In this document: piece after piece, positions 1 to 7,573 of the stretch | Numbering within the stretch: the first letter of the stretch is position 1 | Layout of the letters: each line of letters begins with the position of its first letter | Source of the DNA: Candidatus Odyssella sp. | GTDB lineage: Bacteria; Pseudomonadota; Alphaproteobacteria; Paracaedibacterales; CAITNM01 | Direction: 5' to 3' | Length of the DNA: 36,407 nucleotides | Assembly (NCBI GenBank): GCA_020726185.1 | Contig: DYTB01000012.1 | Coordinates: 1 to 36,407, forward strand | Made by a program: the position numbers and the translations under genes | Notes under the pieces: model-generated | Seen by the model: the letters and a program-made list of their open reading frames with translations, nothing else | Told to the model about the DNA's origin: nothing | Database searches by the model: none

Positions 1-42
1 CCTCCATGACAAAATTATACCATCTTAGCGTTCTTTAGTTAA

Positions 43-558
43 GTGTCTCGAAATTCCATAGAAGCCGAACGTAATGCATTCAAAGATAAACATGCACAAG
101 AAGAAACTGCACATGGCAGGACAAGACTTGAACGTCAAGACTCTCATATTAGGCATGAAAAAGAAATAAATGGTTTAAGCGAAGCAGGCAGAGAATTTGG
201 TGAATTTGCTAATGAACAGCAAGAAATGTTCTATAATGCAACTCCTGAGGAAATGATTAAATCACTTGGTAATCAATTAAGAGCAGCTAAAGCAGAGTTA
301 GCAGAAGCAAATCTCAAAATAAAGCAAGCAGAAGAAGCAAGTCGCGAATTCGGTGAATTTGCTGAAATGGAGCAGGAAAGGTTCTATGCATTAAATGTAC
401 GTCCTGCTGATGTTATTAGAACACTCGGTAATAAATTGAGAGCAGCAACGGCTGCACAGCACAAAAAAATTAAATTTTTGCTGTTTTATCACCAAAGGCT
501 GGCATGCAGTACGCGTGTTGGCCTTTCGTTTAAGCTAAACCGCCATTGGTATTTTTAA
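43..558 (+). CDS. degenerate coiled-coil protein with internal duplication
   Basis: I do not recognise a family. The product is very rich in Glu, Lys, Gln and Ala, as in a long coiled coil. It contains a duplicated unit of about 37 residues: residues 48-84 and 99-136 both carry REFGEFA, then MFY or RFY, then SLGNQLRAA or TLGNKLRAA. The frame opens directly after a TAA at 40-42 with a GTG and no visible ribosome binding site, so the true N-terminus is probably lost or in another frame. The last 30 residues run into the 3' end of the opposite-strand galU and look non-native (no coiled-coil character). It is probably the broken 3' part of a larger repeat gene that starts outside the window. Confidence 0.4.
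   Translation: MSRNSIEAERNAFKDKHAQEETAHGRTRLERQDSHIRHEKEINGLSEAGREFGEFANEQQEMFYNATPEEMIKSLGNQLRAAKAELAEANLKIKQAEEASREFGEFAEMEQERFYALNVRPADVIRTLGNKLRAATAAQHKKIKFLLFYHQRLACSTRVGLSFKLNRHWYF
184..450 (+). repeat. internal duplication in coiled-coil ORF
   Basis: The two units lie at about 184-294 and 337-450. At protein level both read (A/S)REFGEFA, an aromatic FY pair, and LGN(Q/K)LRAA. The copies have diverged at DNA level, so the duplication is not recent. Confidence 0.6.
494..525 (-). terminator. possible terminator downstream of galU
   Basis: An imperfect hairpin with AAAGGC and GCCTTT arms lies just past the galU stop. In the minus direction it is followed, after a short gap, by an AT-rich stretch with a T run. 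The stem is short and imperfect, so this is tentative. Confidence 0.3.
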
Positions 559-1414
559 CGTGGTCATGACCGATTCTAGATACGGACGCAGCTCTGGGTC
601 AGCAGCAGCAAGCGCCAAGTTCGCCTGTAACCAGCCCACTTTTGTACCGCAGTCATAACGGTCACCCTGAAAACGAAAACCAGTCAAGGGAACATTCGCA
701 CCAAGCATAGTTTGCAAACTATCTGTCAGTTGAATTTCGCCCCCTGCTCCTTGTTTTTTAAACCCTAGGGGTTCAAAAATTGATGTGCGCAAAATATAGC
801 GACCAATAATAGCAGTAGATGATGGCGCCACCGCCTCATCAGGTTTTTCAACCACAGCTTTGGCGCGAACTTTTTGCCCGAGCTGCGTTGAAATATCAAG
901 CACACCATAACGGTTTGCTTCATTTTTTGGTACATCAATAACCGCTGCCATGTTGCCGTCTTCTTCCGAATACGCTTGCACCATTTGTTTTAAGCAAGGC
1001 GTTGTTGCTTGAATAAGGTCATCTGCCAATAACAGGGCAAATGCATCTTCTTGAATATAATGACGGGCGCACCACACCGCATGACCCAAGCCTAGGGGGT
1101 TCATGCTGACGTATGAATAGCGCCTGGCCTTCAGGAATACGAATAGAACGGATTTTAGTCAGATCATCCGTTTTTCCACGAGCTTGCAAAATTGATTCAA
1201 GGCCGCTGTGACTATCAAAATGGTCTTCAATGGCTTCTTTGCCTTGGGATGTTATGAAAATAAACTTTTCAATGCCCGCTGCTTTTGCTTCCTCAACAGC
1301 ATATTGAATAAGTGGTTTATCGACCACCACCAACATTTCTTTTGGAATAGCTTTCGTTGCCGGCAAAAAGCGACTGCCAAGTCCAGCTACAGGAAAAACA
1401 GCGGTTTTAATCAT
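535..1414 (-). pseudogene. galU: UTP-glucose-1-phosphate uridylyltransferase, frameshifted
   Basis: GalU makes UDP-glucose from UTP and glucose-1-phosphate in the cytoplasm, for envelope polysaccharide. The N-terminal half has the family nucleotide-binding signature ([11 protein letters not shown], residues 11-21, then PKEML) and the C-terminal half has [13 protein letters not shown] and the GEIQLTDSL segment. The halves lie in different frames. On the coding strand the sequence runs GAA, five C, TAGG (plus-strand G run at 1095-1099). With four C the reading becomes [12 protein letters not shown], which matches the family, so there is one extra base. With it removed the protein would be 292 residues, normal for GalU. 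It follows mipZ with no gap (TAG then ATG), so the two are co-transcribed. The shift could be gene decay, slippage-based switching, or a base-calling error in a homopolymer. Confidence 0.85.
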
Positions 1415-2242
1415 CTAGGCAACTTTCTTTTTTTGCTTTGGAATTTGAATCATTTCTAGCAGCTGATTTAATTCTTGGCGAGCCGCTACGTGCGATAAGC
1501 TCATCGCGACGCGTGATTCGCGCAAATCTAACAATGTAATACCGTTTAAAAACAGTTCACGGAAAATTACACGTTCACCAAACCCTGCTACAAGGCGAAA
1601 ACCAATACGTTTTGAAAGGCTTTCAAGGGCTTTTCGCATTTCTTCTTTGTTACGTGAATTAACCGCTGTTAAACGGTTACGTAATACAATCCAGTCAATG
1701 GCGCGGCGATCACCGCGAATGGCCCGTTGTTTCTTTTGTTCCCACACCATTTCTGAATAGGTACTAGGGCGTATAATTTCTAGTGTTTCAGGGTTCAATC
1801 GCGCCAACATATCAAGGTCAATAAAACTATCATTTAAAGGGGTGATTAGCGTATCAGCATAGCTATGAGCTAAACGTGATAAGTACATGTCACTTCCCGG
1901 GGTATCAATTACTATATAGTCACTGTCGACAAGTTTTTCCATAGCTTCTTTTAGATTTTTTTCATCTTCAGCTTGGGCTTCTTCGACAATAGGCTTTTCA
2001 GAACGGAATACAGGATAATGATCAGGCAGTGGCAAGTGTTCTTCTGGCTTTGCTTCACTGCGCAGGCGCCTGTTTTCCACATAACGAGATAAAGTTCCCT
2101 GGCGGGCGTCCACGTCAATGCTACCAACTTTATAGCCTTGGCGTAAAAGTGACGTTATCACGTGCATAGCAGCGGTAGACTTTCCAGTGCCACCTTTTTC
2201 ATTACCTAGCACAACAACGTATGGACTGTGATTATCTGACAT
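1415..2242 (-). CDS. mipZ: division-plane positioning ATPase MipZ
   Basis: MipZ is a ParA-like ATPase of alphaproteobacteria. It associates with ParB near the origin and keeps FtsZ away from the poles, so the ring forms at midcell. The deviant Walker A motif KGGTGKST is at residues 16-23, IDTPGSD (switch II) at 112-118, and a DVDARQ segment lies near 43-48. The C-terminal half shows the MipZ-specific features: TPLNDSFIDLDML, the DWIVLRNRL segment and FRELFLNGITLLDL. At 275 residues it has normal length. The start is ATG with an upstream AAGGGAA. galU follows at once in the same operon. Confidence is high because the MipZ signatures go beyond generic ParA. Confidence 0.93.
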   Translation of the reverse strand: MSDNHSPYVVVLGNEKGGTGKSTAAMHVITSLLRQGYKVGSIDVDARQGTLSRYVENRRLRSEAKPEEHLPLPDHYPVFRSEKPIVEEAQAEDEKNLKEAMEKLVDSDYIVIDTPGSDMYLSRLAHSYADTLITPLNDSFIDLDMLARLNPETLEIIRPSTYSEMVWEQKKQRAIRGDRRAIDWIVLRNRLTAVNSRNKEEMRKALESLSKRIGFRLVAGFGERVIFRELFLNGITLLDLRESRVAMSLSHVAARQELNQLLEMIQIPKQKKKVA

Positions 2243-2397
2243 CTAGAAATTCCCTTTGCTTAATTCCTTATGATTCCATTATAGAAAAAAACAAGTAATG
2301 AATTCAAGATTTTATTATTTGTGAACATGTGTTATAGGAATAACAAAATTATTAATATAAAATTTTAATATATATGTATGTAATAGAGCTGCGTTTT

Positions 2398-2427
2398 AAA
2401 AAGAGCCCTCACTATTTGCAAGGGCTC
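2398..2427 (-). terminator. rho-independent terminator of the 2441-3922 gene
   Basis: A 7-bp GAGCCCT/AGGGCTC stem with an 11-nt loop is followed in the minus direction by a run of five T. It begins 14 nt after the stop of the secreted-protein gene. Confidence 0.8.
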
Positions 2428-2440
2428 GATTTCCGTTTTT

Positions 2441-3922
2441 TTAGGCGGTAACTTCTTCCTCTGTTACATCGTCAACCAGCACACCTCCCTCACTATGAGA
2501 AAAAGTATCAAGACGGTTTACATCACTTCCAGTAGCTACTTGCACAGTTGCAAGCGGAGCAGGTGAAGGTAGTAGCGATGCTTTTGCTTCTACTAATTCA
2601 GCAAACCCTGTCACAGAAGAAGTCGCGAAAGTTCCTCTAACCAAAGTTTGCGCCCCTAAGACCTTACCCAACAACTCTGCTGTAGCAGTTCGGATTGATA
2701 CCATATATTCTGAAGACAAATCTATCCCAGTTAAAAAATCAGCTTCTTTAATGGTCGCTATAGAGCCATCATTTTTAACAACTATTGCAGAAGAAGATAC
2801 TGTTAATGGTAATGTTGTATGTAACGTTTGAACTTTGCTAGTTAAAACGTTAGCAGGAGACTGGTCAGCTCTAAAATCAACCGATGCAGGAACACTAGCT
2901 GGTTTTGTCATTGCACCAAAAATCGCATCAAAAACTGAAGACGCTAGGTTTTTTCTGACATCAAGTTCACTTAGTTGCAACGTTTGTATTGGAGTTGGAG
3001 TCCCCGACACAAAATACCCTCTTCGACTATGAACATCTGTATTAATTGCTGCAATCTGACCTAAAATCGATTGCATATATCCGCCAATTATAGGCGCAAT
3101 TCCTTGTACCTGAGGAATAATATCTCTCAATAAGGCAGATCTTGCTAAACTTTCAGGTGTGCGAACATCACTCGCAATATTGCGTACAAATTGCATAAGT
3201 GTATCTAGCTGAGTTAGTGACGCTCCAAGCTTTACTGGGTCGCCCAGGTTTTCGCGCACTTTCAATAAATACATTTGTTCTGCAAGCGGTAAAGTCGAAG
3301 GCTTTGAAGCAACAACTGTATAAGCTGCAAGCTCTTCTACCGGAGTAATAACACTAGGACCGGTAAGAGGTATAAATGCACGCACTGTCGTAGATTCAAG
3401 AGTTTCGTAAACTTGATCCAACTCTTCGCTCAACTCGTTTACTTGATTTTGCAAATCAATTATTACAGGAGTATCATCTGTTCTTTTTCCTAGTTTTGAC
3501 GTTAAGGTATCAAGCTCCTCACGAAGTCCGCTTATGATTATATCACTACTCATGCGCCCTTGTTTTGCTGCAACACAAGCTGCCATGAAGACTTTTGCTT
3601 TGGCGTCATCGGTAAACGCTGTTGCAAAGAACGCTAAGGGCAGTTCTGATTTAACAACCTCACTTACTAAAGTATAAAGTAACAAACGCTTTTCTTGGTT
3701 CGTGTTAGAAGTAGTCTTGCTTAAAGCCTCTACGGAAGTTGCAAATTCTTTAGGAGTCCCAGGAGATGCAAAAATTCTACTCACTCTTTCAGCGAAGGGA
3801 TTGATCGCTGAGTCAGAAGGGATTGCCACAACAGAAGCGTAAGTTGCAGCATTTAAATTTTGAACGTGTAAAACACCGCCTAATAGCAGGGCAATGGCCG
3901 TAAATTTTAGGGATGACTTCAT
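2441..3922 (-). CDS. secreted coiled-coil protein of unknown function
   Basis: The family is not recognised. The 493-residue protein starts with a clear Sec signal peptide (residues 1 to about 26: KSSLKF, hydrophobic core AIALLLGGVL, cleavage near LNAA). A heptad-like segment around residues 135-175 (DELDTLTSKLGKRT, then LQNQVNELSEELDQVYETLEST) predicts a coiled coil. The rest is Ala/Ser/Thr/Val-rich and probably helical, and the tail is acidic (DDVTEEEVTA). There are no membrane segments after the signal peptide and no barrel-like end. The start is supported by AGGAG 8 nt before ATG. It is a single-gene unit with its own terminator. It may be periplasmic or released, and a host-directed role is only a guess from the neighbourhood. 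Confidence 0.75.
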   Translation of the reverse strand: MKSSLKFTAIALLLGGVLHVQNLNAATYASVVAIPSDSAINPFAERVSRIFASPGTPKEFATSVEALSKTTSNTNQEKRLLLYTLVSEVVKSELPLAFFATAFTDDAKAKVFMAACVAAKQGRMSSDIIISGLREELDTLTSKLGKRTDDTPVIIDLQNQVNELSEELDQVYETLESTTVRAFIPLTGPSVITPVEELAAYTVVASKPSTLPLAEQMYLLKVRENLGDPVKLGASLTQLDTLMQFVRNIASDVRTPESLARSALLRDIIPQVQGIAPIIGGYMQSILGQIAAINTDVHSRRGYFVSGTPTPIQTLQLSELDVRKNLASSVFDAIFGAMTKPASVPASVDFRADQSPANVLTSKVQTLHTTLPLTVSSSAIVVKNDGSIATIKEADFLTGIDLSSEYMVSIRTATAELLGKVLGAQTLVRGTFATSSVTGFAELVEAKASLLPSPAPLATVQVATGSDVNRLDTFSHSEGGVLVDDVTEEEVTA

Positions 3923-4176
3923 TTAGTAACTCCTGAAAAAATGGTACTCACCTAATTAGTGTAGGCCTCAGAAATAAAAAATAAAGTGTGTTTTTTAATA
4001 AAATTTGAAAGATTAATTTTGTATGCTCGTGATATCAAGTGGAAAATAAGGCACAGAGCACAACTTCAGATTAATCAAATCAACGAAAAAGTTGCTAAAA
4101 TTTACTTAAAATTAGTCTTTGAACCCAGGGGCAACTTAGGCTACCCTAGCTGCAAGTTATCTTATACTTTGGGATC

Positions 4177-5595
4177 ATGGCGAATAAACTCCCCTACTCT
4201 ATTTGGAAACTTATTGTTCCTGTTGCACTAGGCATAACGGTTTATTTGCTCCCCAGACCAGAAGTTGTTGACCCCAAAGGCTGGCAGCTATTTGGAATTT
4301 TTGTCGGCACCATTGCAGGTATTGTTCTAAAGCCATTACCCATGGCTGCAGTTGCCCTAATTGGTCTGCTTTTCTGCATTCTCACCAATACGTTAAACCT
4401 AGAAAATCAAGCTTTTCAGGGGTTTTCATGCTCCATTGTTTGGCTTGTCGTTTTCATTTTCTTCATTGCCCGTGGTTTTATAAAAACGAAGCTAGGTCAC
4501 CGCATTGCTTATGGTTTTGTGGCACTTTTAGGCAAAAACACCTTGGGGCTTGGGTATGGCATTATTCTAACTGAACTTGTCATGGGCCCTGCTATTCCCA
4601 GCAACTCTGCGCGTGCTGGTGGAATTATCTTCCCTATTGTGAAATCAATTTCCGAAACTTTGGGAAGCCGACCAGAGGACGGAACAGCACGTAAACTTGG
4701 AAGCTTTTTAACATTAGTCGCTTTTCAAGGAAACTTGATTGTAAGCTCAATGTTTTTAACAGCAATGGCTGCAAACCCAATGGCCCAAGGAATTGCTGCG
4801 AAACAAGGGGTGCATTTCACCTGGATGGATTGGTTTACAGCAGCACTGGTCCCAGGAATATGCAGCATTATTTTAGTACCTTTAGTTTTGTTTATTATCT
4901 ACCCACCACAGCTTAAAAAACTGCCCCAAGCCGTTAGTATTGCAAAAAAAAATCTTCGTAACATGGGGGGCATGACTGCACAAGAATGGACAATGACTGG
5001 TGTATTTGTAGTTATGCTTTCCATGTGGACTATTGGGGAAAGTTATGGCGTTCCAACTACAAGCGCAGGATTACTTGGTGTTTGCATATTGTTACTAACT
5101 GGAATTTTGACTTGGAAAGATATTCTAGAAGAGCACGAAGCCTGGAGCACAGTTATTTGGTTATCAATTTTAATTATGATGTCTGATTACCTGAAAGAGT
5201 TCGGATTAACGGGATGGTTCAGCCAAGTAATTGGGAATATTTTTTCTGGCTCACATTCAATAACCGCTTTATATGGTTTAGCTATTGTTTATTTTTATAG
5301 TCATTATTTCTTTGCAAGCAACACAGCTCAGATTGGCGCTATGTATGGTGCCTTTTTAACTGTTGCTATTATTGCGGGCGCCCCACCAATAGTTTCCGCA
5401 TTATTGCTAGGTTTCTTTAGTTCATTGTTTTCAAGCATGACCCATTATTCAACAGGGTCTGCGCCAATATATTTTGGTATGGGGTATGTGACAGTTAGTG
5501 ACTGGTGGTTGTATGGTTTCATTATCAGTGTGTTGAACATTGCCATATGGTTGGGTGTGGGGTATTTGTGGTGGAGTTTCTTAGGGCTAATGTAA
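4177..5595 (+). CDS. DASS-family (SLC13-like) dicarboxylate / 2-oxoglutarate transporter
   Basis: This is a polytopic inner-membrane anion transporter of 472 residues, the usual length. The two inverted halves each carry the substrate/sodium-binding motif of the divalent anion:Na+ symporter family: PSNSARAGG at residues 141-149 and FFASNTAQIG around 380-387. Its sequence style matches the bacterial and plastid 2-oxoglutarate/malate translocators rather than the citrate antiporters, but the substrate cannot be set from sequence. Import of host C4/C5 dicarboxylates would suit an intracellular bacterium. The start is ATG with GGGA just upstream. It stands alone, followed by a repeat-filled spacer. 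Confidence 0.88.
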   Translation: MANKLPYSIWKLIVPVALGITVYLLPRPEVVDPKGWQLFGIFVGTIAGIVLKPLPMAAVALIGLLFCILTNTLNLENQAFQGFSCSIVWLVVFIFFIARGFIKTKLGHRIAYGFVALLGKNTLGLGYGIILTELVMGPAIPSNSARAGGIIFPIVKSISETLGSRPEDGTARKLGSFLTLVAFQGNLIVSSMFLTAMAANPMAQGIAAKQGVHFTWMDWFTAALVPGICSIILVPLVLFIIYPPQLKKLPQAVSIAKKNLRNMGGMTAQEWTMTGVFVVMLSMWTIGESYGVPTTSAGLLGVCILLLTGILTWKDILEEHEAWSTVIWLSILIMMSDYLKEFGLTGWFSQVIGNIFSGSHSITALYGLAIVYFYSHYFFASNTAQIGAMYGAFLTVAIIAGAPPIVSALLLGFFSSLFSSMTHYSTGSAPIYFGMGYVTVSDWWLYGFIISVLNIAIWLGVGYLWWSFLGLM

Positions 5596-5674
5596 GCTAC
5601 AAGGCCAAGTATAGACAGCGATACAAGATTTAATGACCATTTAATGGCTATTTAATAGTAAAAGGAAATTACTC

Positions 5675-5811
5675 ACTGGATCATCACGTCGCTTACGCTC
5701 CTCATGAAGACGATAGTGGGAAGCGTTTTCCAGAGCCCTGAAAGGGCGTAGGGGTCCGGTAAGCATCATATCCTTTTCTAGTCTTTCTATGGCTTGACCA
5801 TATGGTCCAGT
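5675..5811. repeat. palindromic element with ACTGGATC...GGTCCAGT ends
   Basis: The ends are inverted (ACTGGATC on the left, GGTCCAGT on the right). The left 88 bp are close to identical to 7443-7530. The right end, CTATGGCTTGACCATATGG, matches the right end of the element inside ccmF at 27272-27353. It is therefore a composite of two members of one repeat family. Confidence 0.8.
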
Positions 5812-5831
5812 TTTATACTGTCGACTAAGTA

Positions 5832-5905
5832 TGGATCGCCACAGCCATTCAGGCTTCGCGATGACGGTTCGTGTCGTCCTTGCGAGCGCAGCGCGGCAAT
5901 CCACA
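5832..5905. repeat. palindromic repeat of the TCNTTGCGAGCG...GGCAATCCA type
   Basis: It contains GTCCTTGCGAGCGCAGCG followed by CGGCAATCCAC, a type of dispersed palindromic repeat seen in many intracellular and other proteobacteria, paired with GGATCGCCACAGCC and CGCGATGACG on its left. Confidence 0.65.
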
Positions 5906-6022
5906 CTTTTTCAATGAAATTCAGTATATAAAATCCAAAAAAATGGGCCTGCACAAAACCATGCGCAAGCCCCAAGATATTGAATTATATTAAGCACCTC
6001 AATGTGCAAGTTTTTAGGCAAA

Positions 6023-6130
6023 CCTGGTGTCACCCCTGACAAGGCGCTGGAGCGCCGAAGTTCGGGGGACTAAGATCCCCGCATCCAGGCTTTCAGCCTT
6101 CTGCAGGGATGACGATGGTTAGGTTCCAGT
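6023..6130. repeat. palindromic element with CCTGG...CCAG ends
   Basis: It holds a perfect small hairpin, GGCGC-TGGA-GCGCC, and a second one with ATCCCCGCA and TGCAGGGAT arms. The outer ends, CCTGGTGTCACC and GGTTCCAGT, resemble the other elements in the window. Confidence 0.6.
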
Positions 6131-6161
6131 AAAACACCATGCACACTGTATTAAGTCGTAC

Positions 6162-7292
6162 TTAACTAGCAGTTCCTACAGTTATATTACGTGTGTAATT
6201 TGAGCCAGCACCTAGCACTAGTTTGGAGCCTGAACTAAACAGTACTGTTCCTGAAAGCGCTGCATCCATACCAGTTGATACTGTGGTAGTTGGATGAGCT
6301 GCTGACAAAGTAGCGTCACTGTTGTAATAAACATATTGACCGTACCACGCTGTTGCAGCTGCGTTCCCTGTGAAATTAAGCCAGGACATAGATACTCCTC
6401 CATACGTAACGGATTGATTAGAAGAGTCAGTGGTTCTCCACACTGAGAATGCTGCATCTCCGAAGAAATAAGGTGCTTCAGGGTCGCCGGTCCTGAAACT
6501 CACAAATGCCGCTGGCCAAGCAATAACCGCTGCACCATTTGCATAGTAGCCAGTAGCTGTGTTGAAATTGGTCGCGACAGAGCTAGTAAGTGCACTACCA
6601 ACATCTACACCAGCATCCACCACAATACTTCCACCTGATTGTACAGTAATTGCACTACTAATTTGGCTTTCTGCGGATTCATCTACTCCTGCAAGTTGAA
6701 GCGTAGCTCCATTTGCTATTTGAATTGGTGCAACAGGTGCTTTGCCACTTTGTACATACAATGTTCCAGCATCTACATTTATTCCCGCTAAGGCTGCAGA
6801 AGCGCTTAAGTCTGATGCAACTTTCATTACACCAGCGCCAGTTTTGTGCACTAACCCTGTTCCTGTAGGTGCAGCATTTAGGGTTGCCGTATACGTGCTA
6901 TCTACCTGAACGGTACCAGCTGTTGAAAAAGCAAACGCACCAGTATTCATAGAACCTGCAATTTCTAAAGTTGCCGTGTTGGCAGCAGCTGTTACAGGGT
7001 CGGTACCAGATGCAGCAAAGGTCACTGCAGATGATGCTCCATTTAAGTTGCTAGCTGAACTTACGGAAACCTTACCGCCATGAATACCTAAAGCACCAAT
7101 TGCATTAGTACCACTAAGTGCAAGTGAACCTGCATTGGTTTTGTTTAGGGTTCCAACAGAAATTGCACCGCTATGGCTTGCGCTATCGGTGCCTTCAACG
7201 TCAATAGTCATGGACGTTGCAAACGTCGTGTTCCATGTTGATGTAGCCACTACCGTTAGTAGTGCTACTGTTAATTTATGCATTCTTTTCAT
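6162..7292 (-). CDS. autotransporter-passenger-like surface protein without a barrel
   Basis: The 376-residue protein begins with a Sec signal peptide (MKRMHKLTVALLTVVATS, cleavage near TFATS). It continues with short Gly/Ser/Thr/Ala-rich repeats such as GSLALSGTNAIG, GTVQVDST, GAGVMKVASDLSA, GTLYVQSG, GATLQLAG and SGGSIVVDAG. These resemble the passenger-associated repeats that form beta-helices in autotransporters. There is no C-terminal barrel of the usual 250-300 residues; the protein ends in SGSKLVLGAGSNYTRNITV. The same closing pattern (SGAILKLGSGSTFAQSISV) ends the gene at 33357-35069. It is therefore a complete small secreted beta-solenoid or a passenger released another way. The start is supported by AAGGA before ATG. 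The promoter contains a C8 tract, listed separately. Confidence 0.7.
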   Translation of the reverse strand: MKRMHKLTVALLTVVATSTWNTTFATSMTIDVEGTDSASHSGAISVGTLNKTNAGSLALSGTNAIGALGIHGGKVSVSSASNLNGASSAVTFAASGTDPVTAAANTATLEIAGSMNTGAFAFSTAGTVQVDSTYTATLNAAPTGTGLVHKTGAGVMKVASDLSASAALAGINVDAGTLYVQSGKAPVAPIQIANGATLQLAGVDESAESQISSAITVQSGGSIVVDAGVDVGSALTSSVATNFNTATGYYANGAAVIAWPAAFVSFRTGDPEAPYFFGDAAFSVWRTTDSSNQSVTYGGVSMSWLNFTGNAAATAWYGQYVYYNSDATLSAAHPTTTVSTGMDAALSGTVLFSSGSKLVLGAGSNYTRNITVGTAS

Positions 7293-7334
7293 GGGTTTTT
7301 CCTTGTAATAAAAAATGTTTATAACAAACTTTAG

Positions 7335-7365
7335 ATTACAGGGGGGGGTATTAAAATATAGTTAA
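7335..7365 (-). promoter_or_regulatory. promoter with a C8 tract between -35 and -10
   Basis: On the minus strand the order is TTAACT, ATATTTTAATA, eight C, TGTAAT, giving a 19-nt spacer. The same TTAACT -35 is used with 17-nt spacers upstream of several other secreted-protein genes here. The C run (plus-strand G at 7341-7348) lies about 50 nt before the start codon of the passenger-like gene. Confidence 0.55.
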
Positions 7366-7442
7366 GTATTTACTAAATAAAAATTAATTATTTAATTGTT
7401 TTTATTTAAAATGAACTGGATATTATTCAGTGGATATTATTC

Positions 7443-7530
7443 ACTGGATCATCACGTCGCTTACGCTCCTCATGAAGACGAGAGTGGGAAGCGTCTCCCA
7501 GAGCCCTGCAAGAGCGTAGGGGGCCAGTGG
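7443..7530. repeat. second copy of the 5675-type palindromic element
   Basis: It is near-identical over 88 bp to 5675-5762, sharing ACTGGATCATCACGTCGC, CTCATGAAGACGA and GTGGGAAGCGT. Its ends, CACTGG and CCAGTG, are inverted. It lies between flagellin and the passenger-like gene. Confidence 0.85.
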
Positions 7531-7573
7531 GTAATTTCATGATGGTATAAGGTGGATTGTATCTTAGACTTAA

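Larger units (their letters stand above)
5596..6161. other. 566-bp intergenic block filled with palindromic repeats
   Basis: I see no convincing gene here. The open frames on the minus strand are translations of palindromic repeats (for example peptide WIAALRSQGRHEP). At least three repeat units, listed separately, take up most of it. Confidence 0.7.

Noticed and set aside
5641..5975. Two overlapping minus-strand open frames of 62 and 87 codons
   Set aside because: They lie wholly within palindromic repeats, and the translations are those of the repeats. No ribosome binding site is seen.
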